Part shown: one piece after another, positions 1 through 7,243 of the stretch
Layout of the letters: every line of letters begins with the position of its first letter
How positions within the stretch are numbered: position 1 is the first letter of the stretch
NCBI RefSeq assembly: GCF_022179185.1
Contig: NZ_BPQJ01000058.1
Span: 1-36,769 of the forward strand
Origin: Methylobacterium frigidaeris
GTDB lineage: Bacteria; Pseudomonadota; Alphaproteobacteria; Rhizobiales; Beijerinckiaceae
Length of the DNA stretch: 36,769 nucleotides
Reading direction: 5' to 3'
Position numbers and translations under genes: made by a program
The notes under the pieces: generated by a model
The model's database searches: none
Told to the model about the DNA's origin: nothing
Seen by the model: the letters and a program-made list of their open reading frames with translations, nothing else

Positions 1-1
1 T

Positions 2-982
2 TCACGAGCGGTCTCCCTCGGTCTCGGCGTCTCGGCGGAGGCTGGCCTCCAGGGCCTTCGCCGCGAAGGTCGGGCCGTCGAGGTCGAGTGCCTTCGCGAG
101 TTCAGTGGCCTTCCGCGCGTCGAATTCGTAGGTCCCGTTGATCCAGGCATCGTAGTCGTCCTGAGGCCAGCCCAGCGCAGGAAGGCCGCCGCTCGACCGA
201 TCAACCTCAAATTCTGAACTGCCGGTGCTGAAGCTGCCTTCCTCAAAGTTATGCTTGTGTTCGTCGTCAAGTATGTTGTTGATGACGTAAATTAACTGGC
301 CGAGTTCCTTAGTGGTCCTAACGGCCGCAAGGCGCTCCTTGAGGACACCGTCCTGACCAGGGCGCGTGGGCGTTGGGACGAACCCGCGGCGGGCGAGGAG
401 CCAGGGATGGGCGTCGGCCCAGTCGACCTGGGCGGGCTTCACGCCCGTCACGACCCGCAGCCCAGCGGCGCTCTTGTCCGACATCGCGTTACGCACGGCG
501 CCCTCGCTCATGTTGGCCAGGAGCGCGAGTTCCCGAGCCGTGAATGTGCCGGTCCGATCCATTTCGATCTTCCACCGTGCATAGGCGGTATCGACAACGG
601 TCTGACACAGTCCGTTGTCGCCCACGAAGGAATGCAGTTCGCCATACAGTCCCAGTCGCGGAATTCCATTCATGAAGGCGATCAGTTTCCTGATATCGCT
701 TTCCTCAAGTGAGTCGAACAGGCTTGGTGTCCATGCAAAATCGTATGCCTCATCGAGCAACCCGCTGATATGAAACCGGCTGAGGTCAACTTCATTGTGC
801 TCGTTTGTCATGAACGATGTGTCTTTCATGCTTTCGTAGCTGGCGCTGAGACCGACGCCGAAGCCGATGAAGCTCTCTGCCGCCTCGTAGTTGGCGGTGA
901 TGAGGATGTGGTCGGCTTGGCAGGTGAGGATGGAGCGGAGTTCGTCCCGCATGGCGTCCTTGGTGAACCGGTTCACTTTCAT
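2..982 (-). CDS. Hypothetical protein with internal helix-turn-helix
   Basis: A complete 326-residue ORF with stop codon at 4-2. No family was recognised for the N-terminal 140 residues, which contain no obvious membrane segment. Around residues 145-170 the stretch TARELALLANMSEGAVRNAM looks like a helix-turn-helix, so a DNA-binding or regulatory role is inferred. The C-terminal third is charged and ends in a short acidic/basic tail. Directly upstream of the start on this strand are two AT-rich inverted-repeat elements (987-1007 and 1046-1066), which could be operators for autoregulation. It diverges from the small gene at 1242. The coding call is sure because of length and codon bias; the function is not. 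Confidence 0.75.
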   Translation of the reverse strand: MKVNRFTKDAMRDELRSILTCQADHILITANYEAAESFIGFGVGLSASYESMKDTSFMTNEHNEVDLSRFHISGLLDEAYDFAWTPSLFDSLEESDIRKLIAFMNGIPRLGLYGELHSFVGDNGLCQTVVDTAYARWKIEMDRTGTFTARELALLANMSEGAVRNAMSDKSAAGLRVVTGVKPAQVDWADAHPWLLARRGFVPTPTRPGQDGVLKERLAAVRTTKELGQLIYVINNILDDEHKHNFEEGSFSTGSSEFEVDRSSGGLPALGWPQDDYDAWINGTYEFDARKATELAKALDLDGPTFAAKALEASLRRDAETEGDRS

Positions 983-986
983 GACC

Positions 987-1066
987 TCATGAATAATTTT
1001 TTCATGAAGCTGTTATGGCGCGGGCCGGATCCGGGCGCAAGGGCTATGTGAATAAGTTTTTCATAT
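987..1066. promoter_or_regulatory. Paired inverted-repeat operator candidates
   Basis: TCATGAA and TTCATGA (987-993 and 1001-1007) form a 7-bp inverted repeat with a 7-bp AT spacer, ending five bases from the start codon of the minus-strand HTH gene. A related block TGAATAA-G-TTTTTCATA lies at 1046-1066. Two similar copies in front of a gene with a putative HTH suggest autoregulation; this is inference from position and symmetry. Confidence 0.4.
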
Positions 1067-1241
1067 TCTCATACGAGACCGCTTGCCACGGTCAGTCTGA
1101 GGTTCGATAAGTGAGAAATCCTGGGCTGTGATAATGACGCGTATCACAGCCCAGCCGCTTGCACGCGTCAGACTGTGGTAGCTTGGGGGCGAGGCGCGGC
1201 ACGGAGCGGGCCATCGAGATGCCCAGGCGACGGAGGCACTG

Positions 1242-1478
1242 ATGCGCACGTTCCACCTGCACCGTGGCTGGCGTGAGCCAGACGGCCTCATCACCGCTCA
1301 CACCACCTCGGGGCGCACCATCCGCGCCGCCAGCGCGTCCGACGCCGTGAGCGCCGCCCTGAGCGAGGGCGAGTTCCTGCTGACCGATGATGCCAACCTC
1401 GCGTGGCTCACCAACGAGGACGGTGCCCTGGTCTGGTCGCTACGCCTGGATGACGAGAATACGATGCCAAGCGCGTGA
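1242..1478 (+). CDS. Small hypothetical protein upstream of tyrosine recombinase
   Basis: A 78-residue ORF with ATG preceded by a GGAGG ribosome binding site about seven bases upstream. It has strong G/C third positions, so it is very likely coding. The protein is soluble and acidic at its C-terminus (LRLDDENTMPSA), with a short pattern IRAASASDAVSAALSEGEFLL. No domain was recognised. Its stop codon overlaps a possible GTG start (1475) of the recombinase reading frame in a GTGA arrangement, so the two are probably co-transcribed. It could be an accessory factor for the recombinase, but nothing in the sequence shows that. Confidence 0.6.
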   Translation: MRTFHLHRGWREPDGLITAHTTSGRTIRAASASDAVSAALSEGEFLLTDDANLAWLTNEDGALVWSLRLDDENTMPSA

Positions 1479-1516
1479 GCGCGCGCTCAACCGTCGATGT
1501 CCGAGATCGAGGCCCG

Positions 1517-2479
1517 ATGACTAACCTGCCCGTCCCCGCCGACGCGACCGTCCTCGCCCTCGACCTCGCCGTGCTCGCCGATCACGCCGCCGCGCTCGCC
1601 GAGAACGCCCGCGCTGCCAACACCCGGCGCGCCTACCGCAGCGACTGGCGGCACTTCTCGGCATGGGCCGACGCGCAGGGCCTCAACGGACTCCCGGCGG
1701 CCCCGCCCGTGATCGGGATGTACCTCGCTGCCCACGAAACCACCCTCTCGGTCGCCACGCTGACCCGGCGGCTCAGCAGCATCGCGGTGGCGCATCGGAT
1801 GGCGGGGCATTCCTTCGACTCGCGGCACCCGGCGATCGCAGACGTGATGCGAGGAATTCGCCGCGCCCGCGGCAGCGCCCCGAGGGCCGCCGAGGCGCTC
1901 ACCGTCGCCCGCCTGCGGCAGGTGCTGGAGGAATTCGGTGATCGCCTCGCCGATCACCGCGATCGCGCCCTCCTGTTGGTCGGGACGGCTGCCGCCCTTC
2001 GGCGGAGCGAACTGGTCGCGCTCAACGTCGCCGACATCGCCGTGACACCCGAGGGCCTCCGGATCACGATCCGCCGGAGCAAGACCGACCAGGAGGGCGA
2101 GGGCGCCGTGCTCGCGGTTGGCCGCACGAGGCGCGCGACCTGCCCAGCGGCGGCGTATGAGCGATGGCTCGTCGAGGCAGGCATCCGCGAGGGTGCGGCG
2201 TTCCGCGCCGTCGACCGCCACGGCCGTCTCGGTGGGCGTCTATCCGGTAATGCCATTGCCCTGATCGTGCAGCGTCGGGCCGCCGCCGCCGGGCTCGATC
2301 CGGGGATGTATTCCGGGCACTCGATGCGCGCCGGGTTCGCCACCAGCGCCGCCCGCGCGGGCATCGGCGAGATCGCCATCGCCCGCCAGACCCGCCACGC
2401 CAGCCTCAACGTCCTGCGCCGCTACGTCCGCGAGGGCCGCCTGTTCGACGAGGCGCTCACACAAGAAATCGGCCTATGA
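1517..2479 (+). CDS. Tyrosine-type site-specific recombinase (phage integrase family)
   Basis: About 320 residues. The N-terminal SAM-like core-binding region (residues 30-115, NTRRAYRSDWRHFSAWA) is followed by the catalytic domain. Catalytic residues are visible: Arg162 in ALRRSEL, Lys189 in RSKTD, His268-x-x-Arg271 in GHSMRAG, His294 in RQTRHAS and nucleophile Tyr303 in VLRRY. All are present, so the enzyme should be active in cutting and rejoining DNA through a 3'-phosphotyrosine. I chose ATG 1517 because GAGG precedes it; a GTG at 1475 overlapping the upstream stop would add 14 residues. Two decayed relatives lie downstream (2935-3084 and 4670-5297). Its target site is unknown. Integrase of a mobile cassette or a resolution/inversion enzyme are both possible. 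Confidence 0.9.
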   Translation: MTNLPVPADATVLALDLAVLADHAAALAENARAANTRRAYRSDWRHFSAWADAQGLNGLPAAPPVIGMYLAAHETTLSVATLTRRLSSIAVAHRMAGHSFDSRHPAIADVMRGIRRARGSAPRAAEALTVARLRQVLEEFGDRLADHRDRALLLVGTAAALRRSELVALNVADIAVTPEGLRITIRRSKTDQEGEGAVLAVGRTRRATCPAAAYERWLVEAGIREGAAFRAVDRHGRLGGRLSGNAIALIVQRRAAAAGLDPGMYSGHSMRAGFATSAARAGIGEIAIARQTRHASLNVLRRYVREGRLFDEALTQEIGL

Positions 2480-2509
2480 GGGCCAGAGATCGTTGCCGCG
2501 TCTCAGTCT

Positions 2510-2710
2510 TCACCACCCCAGATGAAATTTGCTCCAGGCGGCCACGAGGCTGCACAAGATGATGGTTGCCGCGGCAATTCCCCATCCATAGGCACTCAGA
2601 GTAATTCCGTCCCTGTCGAGGCGAACGGATAGGCCGTGCCCGGGCGTGTTCCGCCGGGACTCAGCACGCGTTTTCTCACGATGCTGGGGCACGGCAAGCA
2701 CCTCGCGCAC
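2510..2710 (-). CDS. Small single-pass membrane protein (hypothetical)
   Basis: A 66-residue ORF with GTG start, convergent with the recombinase. The N-terminal half is basic and hydrophilic. Residues 42-60 (YGWGIAAATIILCSLVAAW) form one hydrophobic segment that would span the membrane, followed by a short FHLGW tail. No family was recognised and no strong ribosome binding site is seen. Codon third positions are only moderately G/C biased, so it may be a decaying or spurious ORF. Confidence 0.4.
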   Translation of the reverse strand: MREVLAVPQHREKTRAESRRNTPGHGLSVRLDRDGITLSAYGWGIAAATIILCSLVAAWSKFHLGW

Positions 2711-2934
2711 GGCTGGGTCAGCAATTTGGTGAAGAGCCTCATCATGCGTAGCAATTTCGCGATGTCAACGACGCGTAGTATTCAAAAGTGTTTTCGATGA
2801 TTTATAAAATAATATTAGATTCAATCATGCAGCGGACGGTCAGATTTTATTTTGTTGAATGTTGTTTCAAATAAAAAATTTTACTAAAGAAAATAATTTC
2901 AAGAGATCGTAGGTGCGTTATCTACACAATAAGC
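2711..2934. other. AT-rich non-coding junction
   Basis: No convincing gene. From about 2780 to 2915 the base composition drops sharply to AT-rich (runs such as AAATAAAAAATTTTA), unlike the GC-rich flanks, and it ends exactly where a recombinase C-terminal remnant begins. It looks like the junction of an insertion or deletion, or remnant foreign DNA. Confidence 0.5.
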
Positions 2935-3084
2935 CTGCGCACCGGGTTCGCCGCCGCTGCCGCTGGGTTCGAAGAGCGCGCGATCATGCGCCAGACCCGA
3001 CATCGGTCGAGCGCCACCGTCCGCCGCTACATCCGCGACGGCGAGCTTTTTGCGAGAAACCTGTCCGAGGAGATTGGCTTGTGA
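2935..3084 (+). pseudogene. Tyrosine recombinase C-terminal remnant
   Basis: Fifty codons without a start encode LRTGFAAAAAGFEERAIMRQ followed by TRH, the VRRYIRDG nucleophile motif and an SEEIGL end. This aligns with residues 270-320 of the intact recombinase at 1517-2479 (MRAGFATS, RQTRHAS, LRRYVREG, TQEIGL). The upstream part including the first catalytic Arg is gone and is replaced by AT-rich DNA. It is therefore a truncated relative, not a frame of another gene. Confidence 0.8.
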
Positions 3085-3496
3085 GGCTGGGTGCCTCCCC
3101 TGCATCCCTCGCTCCGACTACCTGATCGACGCTCCAGAACCGGATCATGATCGTGGTTGGTCGCGCCCATCTGTTCCGAACGTAGAAACCGGGCAACCAC
3201 CTACTTGAAGGCTATCGGGTGGCTCCACATGTCTAATGGTGAAGGTTCGGTTAAGGGGAGGTGGTTGGCCTCGGTACGACACGGAAAAAATCCGCGACGA
3301 CAGGAACCGCATTTCAGGACGCCGCGGCCGATCAGGGCCCAGCGCAAAAAACATTCTTCTTATTGTATTTACAAGTATTGTTGTGCATCTAATATCAGAT
3401 ACGAGAGATCTGATGCAAGTCTTTCAGAACGTTCAGGTGCCGTTAAGGGACAGTTCGGCAGTCTGACCTTCGCCAACTCCTTCCTGGCGGTGTCGC
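3085..3496. promoter_or_regulatory. Intergenic region with inverted repeat, likely promoter of the membrane-protein operon
   Basis: No gene supported. Around 3350-3420 the sequence becomes AT-rich and contains a perfect 7-bp inverted repeat ATCAGAT/ATCTGAT at 3394-3400 and 3408-3414. It lies about 80 bp before the ATG of the membrane protein, a plausible operator and promoter. No clear -35/-10 pair could be fixed. Confidence 0.35.
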
Positions 3497-4162
3497 ATGA
3501 TCCAGTTTCCTCTCTCGACCCAGGATCTCGTCGCGCTCTCGTACTACAACACGATCCTGTGGACCTTCGTGTTGTCGTTCGTCCTGTCTCAGCGTCTGAG
3601 GGCCATCTGGCTGTGGTTCTATCTCGGCGTGATCGGGATGATCCTCGTCACGCACGTGGCTCAGCGCGTGATGCCCGCTGGCAGCGCAGTTTTCGACGTC
3701 GTCGCCCTGGTGACCTCAGTGCTGTCGACGTGGATGCTCGTCCAGGCGGCGCTGCTCCTGCTGAGGAGCCGGGGCCGTCTGGTTCAAGGTCTCCTGGCCA
3801 GCGCGCTTGGGATGCAGGTCGTCAGCTTCGCAATCGAGAGCGTGGTGAGCGCATCGCCCAACTCGGTGCACGTGTACCAGACTTTGGACGCTTGCACTTG
3901 CCTTGGCGCAGCTATGATCTATTCGATCGCCTTGATCAGAAGCTCTCGTGGCCTGATCATGAGGGTCTGCTCGGTTGTCGGAACGTCCATGTGGGGTTTG
4001 GGATGCCTCGAATACTGGACCAGCGCAGCGAGCTACCCGAATTCTGTGTGGTTCAGCAAGATTGCTATGATTGCGGGTATCGCGATCACTAGCGCCGTGA
4101 CGGGTGTGCTTGCCTATCAGCGCACCTCGGACGGGACGCCCCAGGCCGTCCCGGTCGCCTGA
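3497..4162 (+). CDS. Multi-pass membrane protein, unknown function
   Basis: A 221-residue protein that is almost entirely hydrophobic, with about seven predicted membrane segments (roughly residues 17-33, 36-55, 64-89, 97-117, 129-147, 152-173 and 187-207) joined by short loops. Charged residues are few, and the C-terminus ends in a short polar tail. No family was recognised. It is the first gene of an apparent operon: the stop is 19 bp before a small ORF with M-H-G repeats, and a second small exported peptide with the same motif follows. The whole set sits between two recombinase remnants, suggesting a passenger cassette. A sensor or transporter working with the small peptides is only a guess. 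Confidence 0.7.
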   Translation: MIQFPLSTQDLVALSYYNTILWTFVLSFVLSQRLRAIWLWFYLGVIGMILVTHVAQRVMPAGSAVFDVVALVTSVLSTWMLVQAALLLLRSRGRLVQGLLASALGMQVVSFAIESVVSASPNSVHVYQTLDACTCLGAAMIYSIALIRSSRGLIMRVCSVVGTSMWGLGCLEYWTSAASYPNSVWFSKIAMIAGIAITSAVTGVLAYQRTSDGTPQAVPVA

Positions 4163-4181
4163 TGGGAGATGGAGAGCAACG

Positions 4182-4292
4182 ATGCTGACGACCCGGATGA
4201 TGCACGGATCTCCCCGGATCCGACCGATGCACGGTGCCACGCGGGCCCGGCTCATGCACGGCACCAAGGCGGTCAGCCTGATGCACGGGTGA
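4182..4292 (+). CDS. 36-residue ORF with tandem Met-His-Gly repeats
   Basis: A short ORF with ATG at 4182, preceded by a purine-rich GGGAGATGGAGAG ribosome binding site. After MLTTRM come four M-H-G units spaced exactly nine codons apart (MHGSPRIRP, MHGATRARL, MHGTKAVSL, then MHG followed by the stop). The peptide is basic with no membrane segment. The units share a 27-bp DNA period. The next small gene carries related MHGVTR and MHAVTR motifs, so the motif is kept at protein level in a different sequence context. It lies 19 bp after the membrane protein and is probably translated with it. Met/His spacing could bind a metal, but that is inference. Confidence 0.5.
   Translation: MLTTRMMHGSPRIRPMHGATRARLMHGTKAVSLMHG
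4200..4289 (+). repeat. 27-bp tandem repeat, each unit starting ATGCACGG
   Basis: ATGCACGG occurs at 4200, 4227, 4254 and 4281, an exact 27-bp period, with partly conserved sequence between. Related copies outside the array occur at 4502 (ATGCACGG) and 4565 (ATGCATGCGG). The period equals nine codons, so it preserves the frame of the small ORF. Confidence 0.7.
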
Positions 4293-4366
4293 GTAAACCA
4301 GCGGACCACGGACGGCCCAGGGAGACCGGGGCCGTCCATCCTTCCAGGCGCGCAGGACGAAGGACC

Positions 4367-4585
4367 ATGACGAGGATCAGACTGACGCACAGTGCCAAGC
4401 AGTCCCGCCCGGCGATGGCGTTTGCCACGCTTGCCCTGACCCTTGCCAGTGCGACCATTGGCTCGGCAGATGGGGGGCAACCCAGCGAGGGACAGGTGCC
4501 CATGCACGGCGTGACACGCTACGACCGCCTTGCCGAGGTCGCGTTCGAGGACGGTGCGAAACGGATGCATGCGGTCACGCGGTGA
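4367..4585 (+). CDS. Small exported peptide with MHGVTR motifs
   Basis: A 72-residue ORF with ATG at 4367 after an AGGACGAAGG ribosome binding site. The N-terminus is a typical signal peptide: basic n-region MTRIRLTHSAK, hydrophobic core AMAFATLALTLAS and a probable cleavage after IGSA. The mature part is about 40 residues, contains QVPMHGVTRYDR and ends in KRMHAVTR. This mirrors the M-H-G motif of the ORF at 4182. The frame stays open upstream to 4169, but the signal peptide and the ribosome binding site favour 4367. A periplasmic or secreted role is inferred; no family was recognised. Confidence 0.55.
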   Translation: MTRIRLTHSAKQSRPAMAFATLALTLASATIGSADGGQPSEGQVPMHGVTRYDRLAEVAFEDGAKRMHAVTR

Positions 4586-4669
4586 CCGCTCGCGCACCGA
4601 GCCTGTGAGTGCCGGACGGCTCCTGACTCTGGTTGGGAGCCGTTCGTGCTGTTCCTGGCATAGCCACCT

Positions 4670-5297
4670 CAGTGCCCGGCTCTCCACCGATGCCATCACC
4701 GAGATCGTGCGCCGTCGAGCCGCGGCGGCGGGGATGGAGGGGGAGAAGTTCTCCGGGCACTCGCTCCGGGCGGGGTTCACCACCGCCGCCGCCGGGCACC
4801 ACCTCGACAAGTCCCACCCTGCGATCCGCGGCATCCGCTGCACCTGCGAGGTCGCCCAGCGCCACGTCGAGGCGATCACCGTGCCGGTGCTCCGGCGCCT
4901 GCTCGACGTCAGGGATCGCTCGCTCCGCTTCTAGGGCATGTTGGGGCACTTCGACGCTCCGAACTGGTCGACCCCGACGTCGAGGACGTCACAGTACTGC
5001 CGGAGTGTCTGCGGGTGGTCGTCAGGAAGTCGAAGACCGACCAGGAGGGCGAGGGGCAGGCCATCGCGATCGGCCGCACCCGGCAGCCCGGGACCTGCCC
5101 GGCAACCGCCTACGCGGCCTGGGTCTCGGCCGCCGGGATCGTCACGGGCTCGGCGTTCCGCGGCGTTGATCGCCACGGCCATCGAGGAGCGCCGGATCAT
5201 GAAGTTGATCCGGCACGCCTCGGTGGTCATGGTGCGCCGCTGCATCCGCGCCACGACCCTGTTCGAGAACAACGTCGCGGCCGATCTGGGATTGTAG
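4670..5297 (+). pseudogene. Scrambled tyrosine recombinase pseudogene
   Basis: Pieces of a recombinase related to the intact one at 1517-2479 occur in the wrong order and in different frames. First comes the box II region (RRRAAAAG, SGHSLRAGFTTAAAG; residues 243-280 of the intact copy). It is followed directly by a middle region (KSHPAIRGIR, EAITVPVLRRLLD, VRDRSL; residues 101-153) and a stop. After a frame change comes the beta-sheet region (VVRKSKTDQEGEGQ, TCPATAYAAW, GSAFRGVDRHGH; residues 185-236). Finally, in another frame, comes the end (MKLIRHASVVMVRR, ending ADLGL). The catalytic Tyr is replaced (VRRC). It is a non-functional fusion of at least two copies. Confidence 0.8.
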
Positions 5298-5332
5298 GCG
5301 TCGTGGTGGAGGAAGGGGGCGTGGGCTCGATC

Positions 5333-5950
5333 ATGAGAACCCAGGAGGAGGTCAGCCTCGATCGCGCTGCGGACAGGTTCTTCCGCTCCTACCATGCGCA
5401 TTGCACTCGCCCGGACGAGGACACGCTCTTCAACCTGCTCGCCGCCATGCACAGCCTGAACGACCGGATGCGGGCGGCGTGCTCGACCCGTCTCTTTGGG
5501 AGTCGGAGCTTCATCGGACTGAAGGCGTTGCGAAACCTCTTCCATCACGAGGTCGAACTCATCCACGAGGTGAGGATCATCCCTGTCAGCAAGCTGCCCC
5601 CCGTCAGCATGGACCTGATGTCCGTCTGCCTCGTCGGGCGCGACCTCATCGAGCGAGCCGCCGGTTCCAAGGATCCTGCCGCCGTGATGAATGCCTTCCG
5701 ATGGTACGGGGGCATCGCGGACGTTGAGCCCGCGATCTTCAACATGGCGGTCGATGCGTTCGAGGCGCTGCGCGTGGCGGGTGCGCATCCATCATCCGAT
5801 GCGTACCGGGTATTCGAGGCGCAGTACGACGCCGAGGAGGACGAGGGGCGCCCACACCACGTGACCGGCGAGATCCGCTGTCGCGCGGGGGATGTCGAGG
5901 AGGTTCTCCGGGTCGCGTTCGCCCAGACCCCAGCGAGTCGTTCGGATTGA
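5333..5950 (+). CDS. Hypothetical soluble protein
   Basis: A 205-residue ORF from ATG 5333. The frame stays open upstream through the recombinase remnant, but that part belongs to the pseudogene. GGAGGAAGGGGG lies 16-27 bases before the ATG and in-frame GTGs exist at 5303 and 5321, so the start is uncertain. The protein appears all-helical, with no membrane segment. The central part has LFNLLAAMHSLNDRMRAAC and FRWYGGIADVEPAIFNMAVD, and the C-terminus is acidic (EAQYDAEEDEG). No family was recognised. It is followed by 294 bp without a gene before the ietA-like gene and could be unrelated cargo. Confidence 0.65.
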   Translation: MRTQEEVSLDRAADRFFRSYHAHCTRPDEDTLFNLLAAMHSLNDRMRAACSTRLFGSRSFIGLKALRNLFHHEVELIHEVRIIPVSKLPPVSMDLMSVCLVGRDLIERAAGSKDPAAVMNAFRWYGGIADVEPAIFNMAVDAFEALRVAGAHPSSDAYRVFEAQYDAEEDEGRPHHVTGEIRCRAGDVEEVLRVAFAQTPASRSD

Positions 5951-6244
5951 CGCAAGCGGCGCCAGTCCACATAGACTATGAGATCCCCCCACTCGCCGCA
6001 CGTGGCTGAGCAGAACCGACTGGCGACGGCCGCGCTCTTGCGCAAGGCGAACTTCACCGCGCGTGGCAGGAGTTAACGCCGTGGTCGGTTCGGTGGGGTC
6101 GGTTCACGCGCCGACAACCAGATCGACAGGTTCGTCGCTGCTGACGTTCCCGTGCACTAGGGGCGATTGGTCGCCCATGAGAAAGTTCGAGACCCCACTA
6201 CCTTTGTGGTTGTGCGGCCACAGGCGAGGCGGCCAAGACGTGAG

Positions 6245-7225
6245 ATGACCACCGCACGCCACATCGTTGCGCTTCTGCGAAGCCATCTGGAAGGGGACCA
6301 GGAGCATTTCCTGACCGTAGCGACTCAGTTGGCCGCGCATGAGGCCCGCCAGGGGCACGGTAAACTTGCGACCGAGTTGCGCGAGATCATCGAGGCGGCA
6401 CGGGGGAAGACCGTGCACGTGGCCCGTCGCGGCGCCGGTCCCGTACCGCTGGCGCAACCGCGGGGTGAACTCGCCGATCTCCTCAACGCGCGCTACTCGG
6501 ACATTCGCTTGTCCTCGATGGTGCTCAATCCTGACCTTCAGGCGCGTCTGAAGCGAGTCGTCCAGGAACAAAGGCAGCATGAACGCCTAAAGGAGCATGG
6601 CCTCAATTCCCGTCGCAAGCTCCTCCTCGTCGGACCGCCTGGATCGGGCAAAACCATGACAGCCGCTGCTTTAGCGGGTGAGTTGCACTTGCCGCTTTTT
6701 ACTGTCAGGTACGAGAGCCTGATTGGTAAGATGATGGGAGAGACCGCAGGGCGACTGCGGCTAATATTTGATGCTATAGCAAAGCAGCGTGGTGTGTACT
6801 TCTTCGATGAATTCGATGCGATCGGCTCGCAGCGCGCTGGGCCGAACGATGTGGGCGAGATCCGTCGAGTCCTGAACTCCTTCTTGCAGTTCATTGAGCA
6901 GGATGAGGGACAGAGCCTGATCGTGGCGGCGACCAACCACCCCGAACTGCTCGATCGTGCGATTTCCAGGCGCTTCGATGACGTGATTGTCTACGGTCTG
7001 CCTGACGAGAAGATCGCCCACGGCATCCTTGAAAACCGCTTGGCGACCTTCGACACCTCGACCGTGGACTGGCCACGTGTCCTGGAAGCTGCGGTCGGGT
7101 TGGGAGCAGCAGAATTAGCGCGCGCGGCTGATGAAACCGCGAAAGTGGCCGTGCTTTGCAACCTTGAGGGTGTTAGGACCGAGGACTTCCTCGAAGCGAT
7201 TGCAGAGAGGAAGTCCCACCTGTAA
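6245..7225 (+). CDS. ietA: AAA ATPase, IetA-like (plasmid stability and defence)
   Basis: A 326-residue AAA ATPase. After a helical N-terminal region (1-120) come Walker A GPPGSGKT (130-137), Walker B VYFFDEFD (184-191), sensor-1 Asn231 in AATNHPE and an arginine-finger region SRRFDD (241-246). A subtilisin-like protease gene starts 18 bp downstream in the same direction. This pair matches IetA/IetS, described for the Agrobacterium plasmid pTiC58, where the ATPase counteracts the protease and the pair gives plasmid stability and incompatibility. The family was later listed among antiphage systems. I chose ATG 6245 because the open frame upstream of it lacks G/C codon bias. Family assignment rests on gene pairing and domain order. 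Confidence 0.85.
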   Translation: MTTARHIVALLRSHLEGDQEHFLTVATQLAAHEARQGHGKLATELREIIEAARGKTVHVARRGAGPVPLAQPRGELADLLNARYSDIRLSSMVLNPDLQARLKRVVQEQRQHERLKEHGLNSRRKLLLVGPPGSGKTMTAAALAGELHLPLFTVRYESLIGKMMGETAGRLRLIFDAIAKQRGVYFFDEFDAIGSQRAGPNDVGEIRRVLNSFLQFIEQDEGQSLIVAATNHPELLDRAISRRFDDVIVYGLPDEKIAHGILENRLATFDTSTVDWPRVLEAAVGLGAAELARAADETAKVAVLCNLEGVRTEDFLEAIAERKSHL

Positions 7226-7243
7226 GGCACCGCGCCCACCCTC

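Noticed and set aside
3157..4092. 311-codon plus-strand frame overlapping the 7-TM gene
   Set aside because: Its codon bias is poor, it has no clear start signal, and the 7-TM frame with hydrophobic pattern fits better.
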